In this document: positions 1-8,496 of the stretch, in pieces
Layout: every line of letters starts with the position of its first letter
How positions within the stretch are numbered: the stretch's first letter is position 1
NCBI GenBank assembly: GCA_027214345.1
Contig: JAPWHR010000019.1
Coordinates: 35,101-99,100, forward strand
DNA: 64,000 nucleotides
Source: Comamonadaceae bacterium G21597-S1
GTDB lineage: Bacteria; Pseudomonadota; Gammaproteobacteria; Burkholderiales; Burkholderiaceae_C
Direction of reading: 5' to 3'
Position numbers and translations under genes: made by a program
Notes under the pieces: model-generated
The model's database searches: none
Told to the model about the DNA's origin: nothing
Seen by the model: only the letters and a program-made list of their open reading frames with translations

Positions 1-351
1 CGTGGCGCGCCATCGCTGTCCAAGGTCGCGTTCGACAACAAGCTGCAGGTGGTTGCCCATGCCCTGGGCACCCACACGACCGTCTCGCGGGTGCAGGGCA
101 GCCGGCTCAAGTCCAAGCGCGAGATCCGCATTGCCGCGCTGTTCCGCCACACGCCCGAGGCCTTCCTGCGCATGATCGTCGTGCACGAACTGGCGCACCT
201 GAAGGAGCGCGCGCACGACAAGGCCTTCTACCAGCTGTGTTGCCACATGGAGCCGGACTACCACCAGATCGAGTTCGACCTGCGGCTGTACCTGACGCAG
301 CTCGAGCATGCGCAGGCGTCTTGCGCGCTCCTGCCCAACAGCGCAGACTGA
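1..351 (+). CDS. YgjP-like zinc metallopeptidase domain protein (5' end missing)
   Basis: The reading frame is open from base 1, so the gene starts upstream of the window and only about its last 116 residues are present. The visible part carries HELAHLKE followed by HDKAFY. This is the HExxH zinc-binding helix plus a downstream His, typical of the YgjP/DUF45 (M48-like) metal-dependent hydrolases. The two His and the Glu of HELAH would bind zinc and activate water. No signal peptide can be judged because the N-terminus is absent. A GTG at 49 could be taken as a start, but the frame upstream of it is coding-like, so a truncated gene is the better reading. The substrate of this family is not well established. 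Confidence 0.8.
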   Translation, partial: RGAPSLSKVAFDNKLQVVAHALGTHTTVSRVQGSRLKSKREIRIAALFRHTPEAFLRMIVVHELAHLKERAHDKAFYQLCCHMEPDYHQIEFDLRLYLTQLEHAQASCALLPNSAD

Positions 352-418
352 GTGTCGCCCCGGCGGCTTCGCCCTGGCCGGCACCCCGCGACACGGGACG
401 CACTACCATGCTGCTGCC

Positions 419-877
419 ATGACACCGCGCCCTCCCGAGCCACCCGAGACCGATGTGCCCGCGGCCATGCGTGTTCCACCCGAGCCGCGGCCCTTGAGCC
501 GGCCGGTGCGCGGCTTGTTGTGGCTGGCGGGCACGATCGCACTCGGCCTCGGCATGGTCGGCGTGGTGCTGCCGGGCCTGCCGACGACCCCGTTCATCCT
601 GCTGGCCGCCGCCTGTTATGCGCGCGCCTCGCCACGGCTGCACCGGCGCATGCGCGAAAGCGCCTGGATCGGCCCGATGCTGCGCGACTGGGAACACCAC
701 CGCAGCCTGACCCGGCGGGTCAAGACCCTTGCACTGACGATGATGACCGTGATGGTCGCCGTATCGGTCTGGACCTTCGACGGGCGCCCGTGGCTGCAGG
801 CCGTGCTGGTGCTCGCAGGCCTGCTGGGCGTATGGGTGGTGGGCTGGCGCATTCCGACCCGGGCCGGGTCCCGCTGA
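419..877 (+). CDS. DUF454 (YbaN-like) small inner-membrane protein
   Basis: A 152-residue protein. After a Pro-rich cytoplasmic N-terminus come one hydrophobic segment around residues 35-65, with the VVLPGLPTTPFILLAA motif typical of DUF454/YbaN, and two more segments near residues 105-145. The middle loop holds the family-like WIGPMLRDWEHH pattern. The start at 419 was chosen because it begins the first ATG-led frame after the preceding gene; an ATG at 464 is an alternative that would remove 15 Pro-rich residues. The molecular function of DUF454 is unknown; it is an integral membrane family common in proteobacteria. It follows the YgjP-like gene by 67 bp on the same strand and may be cotranscribed with it. 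Confidence 0.8.
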   Translation: MTPRPPEPPETDVPAAMRVPPEPRPLSRPVRGLLWLAGTIALGLGMVGVVLPGLPTTPFILLAAACYARASPRLHRRMRESAWIGPMLRDWEHHRSLTRRVKTLALTMMTVMVAVSVWTFDGRPWLQAVLVLAGLLGVWVVGWRIPTRAGSR

Positions 878-1056
878 CGGCTCCGCGGACGCCAGCCGCT
901 ACCGAGTGTTACCCGATCGGACCGCCCGAGCCGCGGCGCAGCCGGGATAATGACGGGTTCGCCGCTTCACTCGATCTCCGCCATCCGCCGCGACGATGGC
1001 GCCTGCCCATGTTGTCCCGATCCATCACCCTTGATTTCCCGGCACGCGCCCGCGCG

Positions 1057-2220
1057 ATGCGCCGCATGTGCGTGCTGACCGCGTGCGCGGCGACACTGGT
1101 CATGGCGTCGGCACGGGCCCAGTCGTCCGCCGCACCCGCGTCCGGCCCATGGACCGACTGCACCACGCTGTCCGACAACAGCGCGCGGTTGGCTTGCTTC
1201 GACCGCTGGGCCGCGCGCCAGACCTCGGCATCGGCATTGGCGGCCGACGCGGCCCCACCAGCCCTGGCGCCGCCGGCCGGCACCCCGATTGCCGAGGCAA
1301 GCACGACCGATTCCGCGCGGGTGACCGCGATCGACGACGACTTGACCGAGCGACCCTGCTCCGACCCGCAATCGTCACCGCTGTCGCGCTTCTGGGAACT
1401 CGAGCCCGCCAGCGATTGCGGCACGTTCGGCATCCGGGGCTACCGGCCGCTGAGCCTGTCGTGGATCGGCTCGGACAGCGTCAACAAGGCGCCATCGTCA
1501 CCCGCAGCCGGTCACACGGTCACCACGCCGGTCAACTACAGCACCTCGGAGACACGGATCCAGCTGTCGGTGCGCACCAAGATCGCGCGCGGCCTGCTGA
1601 CCGAAGGCGACTCGCCGCGCCGCGACTCCTTGTGGTTCGGTTATACCCAGCAGTCTTACTGGCAGCTGTTCAATGGCGACATCTCGCGCCCGTTCCGCAG
1701 CACCGACCATGAGCCCGAGCTGACCTACATCTTTCCGACCGACGTGCCGCTCCAGGGCGGCTGGCGCTGGCGTTATGCCGGCCTGTCGCTGAACCACCAG
1801 TCCAACGGCCAGAGCCTGCCGCTGTCGCGCAGCTGGAACCGCATCATCGCCATGGTCGGCGTGGAAAAGGACGACCGCTTCGCCTTGACGGCCCGGGCCT
1901 GGGCCCGCGTCCCGGAAAAGGACGAAGACGACGACAACCCGGACATCAGCGACATGATCGGCCGGGCCGAATTGACCGGGACCTGGTATGTCAACAAGAC
2001 CAACACGCTGGCGATGACGCTGCGCCATGCGCTGCGCAGTTCGGCACGCGGCTCGGTGCGGCTGGAGTGGCTGCGCACGATCGGCTCGGCCCGCGCCAAC
2101 GGCGAGCCGAGCCGGCTGCGTTTTCACACCCAGCTGTTCAGCGGTTATGGCGATTCGCTGCTGGACTACAACCGCAAGCGCACGGTGCTCAGCCTGGGCC
2201 TGAGCCTGGTGGATTTCTAG
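1057..2220 (+). CDS. pldA: Outer-membrane phospholipase A1 (PldA/OMPLA)
   Basis: A 387-residue exported protein. The N-terminus MRRMCVLTACAATLVMASARA looks like a signal peptide, which is why 1057 is preferred over an in-frame ATG at 1009; neither has a clear ribosome site. The mature part begins with a linker containing DCTTLSDNSARLACFDRWA, an extension seen before the barrel in some betaproteobacterial PldA proteins. The OMPLA barrel follows. The catalytic set is visible as NHQSNGQ: His247, Ser249 and Asn261. The His-to-Asn spacing of 14 matches E. coli His142/Ser144/Asn156. The protein ends in Phe, as barrel proteins do. It should hydrolyse phospholipids that reach the outer leaflet, acting as a Ca-dependent dimer. 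The gene ends 11 bp from the convergent cupin gene. Confidence 0.88.
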   Translation: MRRMCVLTACAATLVMASARAQSSAAPASGPWTDCTTLSDNSARLACFDRWAARQTSASALAADAAPPALAPPAGTPIAEASTTDSARVTAIDDDLTERPCSDPQSSPLSRFWELEPASDCGTFGIRGYRPLSLSWIGSDSVNKAPSSPAAGHTVTTPVNYSTSETRIQLSVRTKIARGLLTEGDSPRRDSLWFGYTQQSYWQLFNGDISRPFRSTDHEPELTYIFPTDVPLQGGWRWRYAGLSLNHQSNGQSLPLSRSWNRIIAMVGVEKDDRFALTARAWARVPEKDEDDDNPDISDMIGRAELTGTWYVNKTNTLAMTLRHALRSSARGSVRLEWLRTIGSARANGEPSRLRFHTQLFSGYGDSLLDYNRKRTVLSLGLSLVDF

Positions 2221-2231
2221 ACCGGCGGGCG

Positions 2232-2621
2232 TCAGGGGTTCACCGCAGCGACCTCCTCGGTCGTGAAGTCCGCGGGCAACACGATCTCGAGCAATTCGAC
2301 GTCGTCGCTGTGGCCGAGTTCGCGATGGCGAATGCCCGGCGGCTGGTGCACGCAGGAGCCGGCTTCCAGCCGAATCGTGCCCTGCCCTTCGTACTCGAAC
2401 TCGATCCATCCCTTGAGCACGTAGACCAGCTGGAACTCGGTGCCATGCCGATGCGGCTGGCTGGAGAATTCCGTGCCGCCGGCGGATCGAATGACATGCG
2501 CGACCACCCGGCCTTGCGTCGCCTCCTTGATGCCGAGGTCGCGGTATTCGAAGAAGGAACGCAGCCCGCGTTCGAAACGGGCGTCCCTGGCATGGGTGGC
2601 GACGAAGCCTTGTGGGGTCAT
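2232..2621 (-). CDS. Cupin-domain protein
   Basis: A 129-residue single-domain cupin. The metal-binding core is readable as HRHGTEFQLVYVLKG (cupin motif 1: two His and a Glu) and later PPGIRHRE (motif 2 His). Residues around 50-115 form the barrel. The ATG at 2621 is preceded by an AGGAG-type ribosome site in the complementary strand, which supports this start. It lies 95 bp beyond the end of the NADH dehydrogenase gene on the same strand and may be its downstream partner, but a separate promoter is possible. Small cupins of this kind can be dioxygenases, isomerases or sensor domains; nothing here fixes a substrate. The gene converges with pldA. Confidence 0.82.
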   Translation of the reverse strand: MTPQGFVATHARDARFERGLRSFFEYRDLGIKEATQGRVVAHVIRSAGGTEFSSQPHRHGTEFQLVYVLKGWIEFEYEGQGTIRLEAGSCVHQPPGIRHRELGHSDDVELLEIVLPADFTTEEVAAVNP

Positions 2622-2716
2622 GGAGTCTCCTCGGGGTTGCGCTTCGATGTTCGCAAGCCGTGCCGTGCAGGTCAAGCCGGCCGGTCGCGGGCGTGCGGCA
2701 TGCCGCATGGCGCGCC

Positions 2717-4006
2717 TCAGTGCAGCTTCACCCGCCCCGACACCCGCCGCTGCAGCAACCGGGCCAGTGCCAGCACCGCCGTCGCACCGGCCCCGAGGAT
2801 GGCCCGGTGGTGCATCAGGTGCAACGACATGTACATCCACTTGGCGATCAGCCCGTCGACGAAGAAGTTGCGGCCCGACAAGGCCCCCATCAGGTTGCCG
2901 ACACCCCGGTTCTCGCCCAGCGAGACCAGGGAGCCGAAGTCGCGGTAACGGAATTCGGGTGCGTATTCCGCGCCCGCCTGTTGGGCCACGAGTGAACGCG
3001 CCAGGTATTCGGCCTGTTGATGGGCGGCCTGCGCCCGCGCCGGAACCAGGGCGTCCTCGCGCCAGGCACAGGCCGCGCAATCGCCCATCGCATAGACGGA
3101 CGGGGCCGAGGTCTGGAGTTTCGCGTTCACGACGAACTGGTTGGAGCGATTGACCTCCAGCCCATAGTCCCGGTTGCCCGGTGCGGCTTTGATGCCGGCC
3201 GCCCAGACGACCAGGTCGGCCGGCAGTTCACCCGCGCTGGTACGCAATCCGGTCGAATGGATCTCGGTCACCTTGGTGTCGGTCAGCACGCGCACGCCAC
3301 GGCGCCGCAATGCGGCGTCGGCCTGGCGCGAGATTCGTTCTGGCAGGCCGGCCAGGATACGCGGCGCAGCCTCGACCAGGGCGATGTCCAGGCGGAAGTG
3401 CTGGTTGGGCGCGATGCTCTGCAACACCTCGTCATGGGCTTCGAGCAGTTCGGCCGACAACTCGACACCGGTGGCACCACCACCGACGATGGCCATGCGC
3501 ATCTGCTTGTCGGCCGAAAAGGCGGCGCGCATGAAGGCCGCCAGCAAGGTGCGGTGAAAGGCCTCGGCGTCGCTGGCCTGCTCCAGCACATGGGCATGTT
3601 CGGCACCGGGCGTGCCGAAGAAATTCGAACCGCTGCCCAGGGCCAGCACCAGGGTGTCGAAGGCCACGCGGCGCTGCGGCACCTGCTCGACGCCGTCGGC
3701 GTCGCGGATCGCGGCCAGCGTGACCAGCCGCGCCGCCGCGTCCAGGCCGACCATCTCGCCGAGCGCGAAGCTGAAACGGTTGCGCCGCGCCAGGATGGGA
3801 TAGGACAGGCCCTCGGCATGGGCATCCATGGTGCCCGCGGCCACCTCGTGCAGCGTCGGCTTCCAGATATGGATGGCCGCGCGGTCGATCAGCAACACCG
3901 CTTCCCGCCCGAGCTTGCGGCCCAGCCGCGCAGCGAGTTCGAGACCGCCGGCACCGCCGCCGATGATCACGATGTCGGAGCGAAGCACGGTGGCGGTCTG
4001 GCTCAT
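2717..4006 (-). CDS. ndh: Type II NADH:quinone oxidoreductase-like flavoprotein
   Basis: A 429-residue FAD/NAD(P)H oxidoreductase. The FAD-binding Rossmann motif is IIGGGAGGLELAARLG near residue 15. A second dinucleotide fold, IVGGGATGVELSAEL, sits near residue 170, and the C-terminal FAD contact motif YAMGDCAAC lies near residue 310. A hydrophobic C-terminal stretch (residues about 375-415, containing LMHHRAILG) fits the membrane-binding helix of NDH-2 enzymes. The expected reaction is NADH oxidation with electron transfer to quinone at the cytoplasmic face of the inner membrane, without proton pumping. It starts 19 bp after the end of the formamidase-like gene and may belong to the same leftward transcript. 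Other members of this superfamily, such as sulfide:quinone reductase, are less likely: the sulfide-reactive Cys pattern is not apparent. Confidence 0.85.
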   Translation of the reverse strand: MSQTATVLRSDIVIIGGGAGGLELAARLGRKLGREAVLLIDRAAIHIWKPTLHEVAAGTMDAHAEGLSYPILARRNRFSFALGEMVGLDAAARLVTLAAIRDADGVEQVPQRRVAFDTLVLALGSGSNFFGTPGAEHAHVLEQASDAEAFHRTLLAAFMRAAFSADKQMRMAIVGGGATGVELSAELLEAHDEVLQSIAPNQHFRLDIALVEAAPRILAGLPERISRQADAALRRRGVRVLTDTKVTEIHSTGLRTSAGELPADLVVWAAGIKAAPGNRDYGLEVNRSNQFVVNAKLQTSAPSVYAMGDCAACAWREDALVPARAQAAHQQAEYLARSLVAQQAGAEYAPEFRYRDFGSLVSLGENRGVGNLMGALSGRNFFVDGLIAKWMYMSLHLMHHRAILGAGATAVLALARLLQRRVSGRVKLH

Positions 4007-4025
4007 GTTCGGTTCCTTGCCGGTG

Positions 4026-4913
4026 TCAGTTCAACAGCCCGAGTGTCCCGTCTCCCAATGCGGACCCGGTTCGCGCCAGGTCGAGGATGACGTCGAAATG
4101 GTTGCGGCCAGGCACCTCCAAGCGTGGCACGGGCCTTCCGGTGGCCACTTCGATGCCGTCGGCAAAGGCCTGGCTCTGGCGCTTGAACGCGTCCGTCTCG
4201 ATGTCGCCCCAGCACACCAGTACCGGCGGAACACCCGCCAGGTCGAAACGCAGCGGGCTCACCCGTGCCGCGGACTCCGGCGTCAATGCCAGCGCCGCGT
4301 TGATCGACGTACCGATCAACGGCGCCAGCTCGTAGATGCCCGATACCAGTACCGCGGCCGCCGGCAAGCCCGGCGGCAGGTCGGCGTCACCCGGCCAGCC
4401 GCGCAGGCAACACATGGCGCTCAGGTGGGCGCCGGCCGAGCTGCCGGCCACGACGATCCGCCGGCCATCGAATCCGAGTTCGGCCGCATGGGCATGCAAC
4501 CAGCGCAGCGCCTTGCGGCACTCGAGCACCATCTGTTCGACCGTTGCATGCGGCGCCAGCGTGTAGTCGATGGCCACGAACGCCGCGCCGGCGGCCAGGC
4601 AACCCTCGGCGGCAAACAGGGATTCGTTCTTCGACAACTCCTGCCAGTAGCCACCATGGATGAAAACCAGCAGCGGCGGCAAGGGCGCATCGGCGCGGGT
4701 GGGCGGTGGCACGAACAGGTCCAGCGTCTGGGATGCCGCCGGGCCGTAGGCAAGGCCGCAGCGTCCCGTGTGCCGTTGCTGCACAGCCACGCTCCGGTCC
4801 GCATAGGCCTGTACAAAGGGCTGGTAATCGCCGCCGATACACGAACTCGGCGAATACGCGCGCTCCCGCTCGGCCACTGGCCGATCGGTGCCGAACGCTG
4901 TCGCATCGATCAT
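4026..4913 (-). CDS. Alpha/beta-hydrolase, probable kynurenine formamidase
   Basis: A 295-residue alpha/beta hydrolase. HGGYWQ near residue 92 is the oxyanion-hole motif of the animal/yeast-type arylformamidases. GSSAGAHLS supplies the nucleophilic Ser, and the later WGDIETDAF and RNHFDV supply the acid and His. Its ATG overlaps the stop of kynA by one base (TGATG), which argues for translational coupling and for the next step of the pathway, N-formylkynurenine to kynurenine plus formate. This is not the metal-dependent KynB cyclase-type formamidase usual in Pseudomonas and Ralstonia. The context makes formamidase the best call; a general carboxylesterase cannot be excluded from sequence alone. 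Confidence 0.8.
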   Translation of the reverse strand: MIDATAFGTDRPVAERERAYSPSSCIGGDYQPFVQAYADRSVAVQQRHTGRCGLAYGPAASQTLDLFVPPPTRADAPLPPLLVFIHGGYWQELSKNESLFAAEGCLAAGAAFVAIDYTLAPHATVEQMVLECRKALRWLHAHAAELGFDGRRIVVAGSSAGAHLSAMCCLRGWPGDADLPPGLPAAAVLVSGIYELAPLIGTSINAALALTPESAARVSPLRFDLAGVPPVLVCWGDIETDAFKRQSQAFADGIEVATGRPVPRLEVPGRNHFDVILDLARTGSALGDGTLGLLN

Positions 4914-5773
4914 CACAACTCGGTGCGCACGCGCCAGAGTTCGGGGAACAACACCACGTCGAGCATCTTGCGCAGGTAACTCACGCCGCCGGTGCCGCCG
5001 GTGCCGCGCTTGAAACCGATGATGCGTTCGACCGTGGTCACATGGCGGAAACGCCAGAGCCGGAAGGCGTCTTCGAGGTCGACCAGTTCCTCGGCCAGCT
5101 GATACAGGTCCCAATACGCCGAGGGATCGCGGTAGACCGTCAGCCAGGCCTGGGTGACGGCTTCATTCTCCACATAGGGCTGGGTCCAGTCGCGCTGCAG
5201 GTGGCTGTCGGGGATCGGCAGGCCGCGCCGGGCCATCAGGCGCAGCGATTCGTCGTACAACGAGGGCGCCTCGTAGGCCGCCTGCACCAGCGCCAGCAGT
5301 TCCGGGCGATGCGCATGCGGCTTGAGCATCGCTGCATTCTTGTTGCCCAGCGCGAACTCGATGCAGCGGTACTGGTAACTCTGGAATCCGCTCGACTGCC
5401 CCAGCGACGGCCGCATCGCCGTATATTCCGGCGGTGTCATCGTGGCCAGCACGTCCCACGCGTGCACCAGCTGCTCCATGATGCGCGAGACCCTCGCCAG
5501 CATCTTGAAGCCGCTGGAGAGTTCGTCACTAGCCACGCAATGCATGGCGCCGCCGAGTTCGTGCAGCATCAGCTTCATCCACAACTCGCTGGTCTGGTGC
5601 TGCACGATGAACAGCATTTCGTCGTGCGCCGGCGACAGCGGCTTTTGCGCCGTCAGGATCTGGTCGAGCTGCAGGTAGTCGCCATAACTCATGGAGCGGC
5701 TGAAGTCGAGCTGGGCCTTCTCCTGCTGGACGATCTGTTCGGTCGCCGAGGGACCGCGGGGCGGCTGCTGCAT
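4913..5773 (-). CDS. kynA: Tryptophan 2,3-dioxygenase
   Basis: A 286-residue haem dioxygenase that opens the indole ring of L-tryptophan to N-formylkynurenine. The family substrate pair is seen as F55 and H59 (F-x3-H in [11 protein letters not shown]), with the same spacing as Phe51/His55 of the Xanthomonas enzyme. An Arg lies in [11 protein letters not shown], the proximal haem His in [14 protein letters not shown], and the substrate-loop pattern is GTGGTGGV. The length is normal for a bacterial TDO. The ATG at 5773 lies two bases after the stop of the aminotransferase gene, and the 3' end overlaps the formamidase start, so the three genes are one operon. The divergent Lrp-type gene is the likely regulator. 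Confidence 0.95.
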   Translation of the reverse strand: MQQPPRGPSATEQIVQQEKAQLDFSRSMSYGDYLQLDQILTAQKPLSPAHDEMLFIVQHQTSELWMKLMLHELGGAMHCVASDELSSGFKMLARVSRIMEQLVHAWDVLATMTPPEYTAMRPSLGQSSGFQSYQYRCIEFALGNKNAAMLKPHAHRPELLALVQAAYEAPSLYDESLRLMARRGLPIPDSHLQRDWTQPYVENEAVTQAWLTVYRDPSAYWDLYQLAEELVDLEDAFRLWRFRHVTTVERIIGFKRGTGGTGGVSYLRKMLDVVLFPELWRVRTEL

Positions 5774-5775
5774 GT

Positions 5776-6993
5776 TCACTCCATCACGGCGGCCATGGCG
5801 CGTGCCACATGCGCGACGTTGTCGGTGGTCAGCCCCGAGACGCACAGGCGGCCCGAACCCACCAGGTAGACCGCATGGTCGTCCCTGAGCTGCGCCACCT
5901 GGGCCCTGCTCAGGCCGGTGTAGCTGAACATGCCGCGCTGGGACAGCAGGTAGTCGACGTTGTGCCGCCCCTGGAAGATCGCGCTCAGCGCCGCATGCAG
6001 CTGCTCGCGCATCGCCCGGATGCGCCCGCGCATCTCGGCGGTCTCGGCCTTCCACAACGCGAACAGTTCCGCATCATTGAGTACGCGCTCGATCACGCGC
6101 GCGCCGTGCGTGGGCGGAGTCGAGTAGTTGGCGCGCACCGTGGCCTTGAGCTGGCCGAGCACGGCCTCGGTCGTCGCGCGGTCCGCGCAGACCACACTCA
6201 ACCCGCCACAACGCTCGCCATACATCGAGAAGTTCTTCGAGAACGAGTTCGCGATCAGGAACTGCAAGCCGGCGTCGGCCATGGCGCGCAAGGCAAACGT
6301 GTCCTCGACCAGGCCGTCGCCGAAACCCTGGTATGCGATGTCGACGAAGGGAATCAGAGCGCCGTCGCGCAGGACCGGAATCAGCTCCTGCCACTGGGCG
6401 TCGCTCAGATCGACACCGGTCGGGTTGTGGCAGCAGGCATGCAGCAACACCACGCTGTGGCGCGGCAGCGTCTTGAGCTTGGCCAGCATGGCGTCGAAAC
6501 GCAGACCACCGGTGGCCGGGTCGTAATACGGATAGGTGTCGACCTTCAAACCGGCGCCGGCAAACATCGCATGGTGGTTCTCCCAGGTCGGGTCGCTGAC
6601 CCAGACGTTCGACTCCGGGTAATACCGATGCAGGAAATCCGCACCGACCTTGAGCGCGCCGGAGCCTCCCAGCGTCTGCAGGGTGGCCACGCGGCCACCG
6701 GTGACGGCCTCGTGACCGGCGCCCAGCAACAGCGTCTGCACGGCGCTGCGGTAGGCCGCCATGCCCTCGATCGGCAGGTAGGGCCGCGGGCCGATATTCG
6801 ACAGCAACGCCGTTTCGGCGCGCCGCACCGACGGCAACATCGGCAGTCGGCCGGCATTGTCGAAATAGACGCCAATGCTCAGGCTGACCTTCTCGGGACG
6901 GGGGTCGGCCTGGAAGGTTTCCATCAGCGACAGGATGGGATCTCCGGCATACGGAGGAACATGGGTGAAGAGTGCGCTGGCAGCAGTGGTCAT
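5776..6993 (-). CDS. Aromatic amino acid / aspartate aminotransferase (class I)
   Basis: A 405-residue fold-type I PLP enzyme of the AspC/TyrB family. The PLP lysine is in [16 protein letters not shown] near residue 255. [13 protein letters not shown] supplies the PLP-contacting Asn, and the Arg expected to bind the substrate carboxylate lies near the C-terminus. It is the first gene of the leftward operon, two bases before kynA. The family transfers amino groups between aspartate, glutamate, tyrosine, phenylalanine or tryptophan and 2-oxoglutarate. The close linkage with kynA hints that tryptophan, kynurenine or another aromatic amino acid is the physiological substrate, but this is inference. 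No kynureninase gene lies in the window. Confidence 0.88.
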   Translation of the reverse strand: MTTAASALFTHVPPYAGDPILSLMETFQADPRPEKVSLSIGVYFDNAGRLPMLPSVRRAETALLSNIGPRPYLPIEGMAAYRSAVQTLLLGAGHEAVTGGRVATLQTLGGSGALKVGADFLHRYYPESNVWVSDPTWENHHAMFAGAGLKVDTYPYYDPATGGLRFDAMLAKLKTLPRHSVVLLHACCHNPTGVDLSDAQWQELIPVLRDGALIPFVDIAYQGFGDGLVEDTFALRAMADAGLQFLIANSFSKNFSMYGERCGGLSVVCADRATTEAVLGQLKATVRANYSTPPTHGARVIERVLNDAELFALWKAETAEMRGRIRAMREQLHAALSAIFQGRHNVDYLLSQRGMFSYTGLSRAQVAQLRDDHAVYLVGSGRLCVSGLTTDNVAHVARAMAAVME

Positions 6994-7036
6994 GAGGGTC
7001 GGCTTTCGACAGTGGTTATGCGGCGATTTTCAGCCC

Positions 7037-7049
7037 TTGATCGTATCAA
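7037..7049. promoter_or_regulatory. Candidate operator dyad between aminotransferase and Lrp genes
   Basis: The 117-bp divergent gap 6994-7110 is AT-rich compared with its surroundings and contains the perfect dyad TTGAT-CGT-ATCAA. Lrp/AsnC proteins bind short imperfect dyads in divergent promoter regions like this one. No confident -35/-10 pair was identified, so the exact promoters are not assigned. Confidence 0.4.
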
Positions 7050-7110
7050 TCCAATCAGTTTCTTCTCAGTGGATAATTTATTCACCAACAATCGTCATCT
7101 GGGAACATTT

Positions 7111-7596
7111 ATGCACACCGAACTGGATACGATCGATCGCCAGCTGCTTTCTGCCCTGCAGGACAACGCGCGGCTGACCACGAACGAACTGGCGCAGGCC
7201 ACCGGCTTGTCGCAGTCACCGTGCTGGCGGCGCATCCGGCGGCTGGAGGAATCGGGCCTGATCGACGGTTACCGCGCCCGGCTGGACCGCCGCAAGCTGG
7301 GTTACGGCGTCGTGGCGTTCGTCAGCATCACGATCGATCACCAGAACGACGCGCGCAACACGGTCTTCATCGATGCCGTTCACGCGATTCCCGAAGTGGT
7401 GATGTTCCACGCCGTCACCGGCACCGCCGACTTCCTGCTGATGGTGGTGGCGGCCGACCTGGACAGTTATTCGTCGCTGCTGCTGAGCAAACTGCACCGC
7501 CTGCCCGGCGTGCAGCAGGTGCAGACCAACGTGTCGCTGCAGGAGTTCAAGGCCTTCGACAGCCTGCCGATCCCCGGCGGGCCGGACGCCGCCTGA
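7111..7596 (+). CDS. Lrp/AsnC-family transcriptional regulator (KynR-like by position)
   Basis: A 161-residue two-domain regulator. Residues about 5-65 form the winged helix-turn-helix, with LDTIDRQLLSALQDNARLT and the recognition segment LSQSPCWRRIRRLEESGLI. The remainder is the RAM/AsnC ligand-binding domain, with GYGVVAFVSITI and the VTGTADFLLMV strand. The ATG at 7111 follows the AT-rich divergent region. In Pseudomonas and Ralstonia an Lrp-type protein, KynR, activates the kynurenine genes in response to kynurenine. The divergent placement next to the aminotransferase-kynA-formamidase operon suggests an equivalent role here, sensing tryptophan, kynurenine or a related amino acid. The family call is firm; the target and ligand are inferred. 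Confidence 0.9.
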   Translation: MHTELDTIDRQLLSALQDNARLTTNELAQATGLSQSPCWRRIRRLEESGLIDGYRARLDRRKLGYGVVAFVSITIDHQNDARNTVFIDAVHAIPEVVMFHAVTGTADFLLMVVAADLDSYSSLLLSKLHRLPGVQQVQTNVSLQEFKAFDSLPIPGGPDAA

Positions 7597-7698
7597 ACGC
7601 TCGCGTGGGCCACCGCGGTATCAGGCCAGGCCTGCCGCGCCGGGCCTGACGTCACTGGCGCGACTGCGGTGCGTCGCCGGCGTCCGCACAATCCCCTC

Positions 7699-8367
7699 AT
7701 GGGAACCCTCTACCTCGTACGCCATGGCCAGGCTTCGTTTGGCGCCGACGACTACGACCAGCTCAGCGACCTGGGCCGACGCCAGAGCGTGCGGCTGGGC
7801 CAGTACCTGGCGCAACGCGGCGTGCGGATCGACGCCGCCGTTACCGGCACCCTGCGACGCCAGCAGCAGACCTGGGAGGGCATCCGGGAGGGCGCCGGAA
7901 TCGCACTGCCGGCGCAGACCGTGCCCGGGCTCAACGAATACGACAGTGCGGCAGTGATCGAGACGGTACATCCCCATCCGCTCGGCAAGGCCGACACGCC
8001 GGAGAAATTCCGCCACCACTTCCGGCTGCTGCGCGACGGCCTGACGCAATGGATGAACGGTGTCGTCAGCCCGCGCGGCATGCCCTCGTACGACGCATTT
8101 CGCGCCGGCGTCCGGCAGGCGCTCGACGACGTGCGCCGCCACCAGGACGGCACCGTGGTGCTGGTCTCCAGCGGCGGCCCGATCGCCACCGCCGTGGGAC
8201 TGGTGCTGGGCTGCGCACCGGAGACGACGATCGAGCTCAACATGCGGATCCGCAACAGCGCGGTGACCGAATTCACGTTCAATCCCAAGCGCCATGTGCT
8301 GCTGACCTACAACACCGTGCCGCACCTCGACGACGCCCCGTACCGCGACTGGATCACCTACACCTGA
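7699..8367 (+). CDS. Histidine phosphatase family protein (phosphoglycerate-mutase-like)
   Basis: A 222-residue member of the histidine phosphatase superfamily. The N-terminal strand ends in LYLVRHGQASFG, whose RHG supplies the phosphorylated His. A Glu appears in the middle (PGLNEYDS), and the second catalytic His/Ser region is LVSSGGPIATAVG near residue 165. There, the usual second His position reads Ser-Gly-Gly rather than SHGG, so the acid/base set is slightly atypical. No transmembrane segment is seen. Members dephosphorylate small phospho-metabolites or proteins; this one cannot be assigned a substrate. It stands alone, 102 bp after the Lrp gene and 129 bp before an SDR gene on the same strand. 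Confidence 0.85.
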   Translation: MGTLYLVRHGQASFGADDYDQLSDLGRRQSVRLGQYLAQRGVRIDAAVTGTLRRQQQTWEGIREGAGIALPAQTVPGLNEYDSAAVIETVHPHPLGKADTPEKFRHHFRLLRDGLTQWMNGVVSPRGMPSYDAFRAGVRQALDDVRRHQDGTVVLVSSGGPIATAVGLVLGCAPETTIELNMRIRNSAVTEFTFNPKRHVLLTYNTVPHLDDAPYRDWITYT

Positions 8368-8496
8368 AAACCGAGGCGGGATGCGCCCGCCTGCGGGCGC
8401 GCATGACGACCACACCGTCCGTGGTGGCAAGGGGCGGGGCGCTGCGCGTACCATCGGACCCGTCCACCCTTGCGCGGCCGCTTCGGCCTCATTGCC

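Noticed and set aside
8470..8496. TTG start for the SDR gene.
   Set aside because: The ATG at 8497 gives the normal distance to the glycine-rich cofactor motif. The extra nine codons have no homology-like features.
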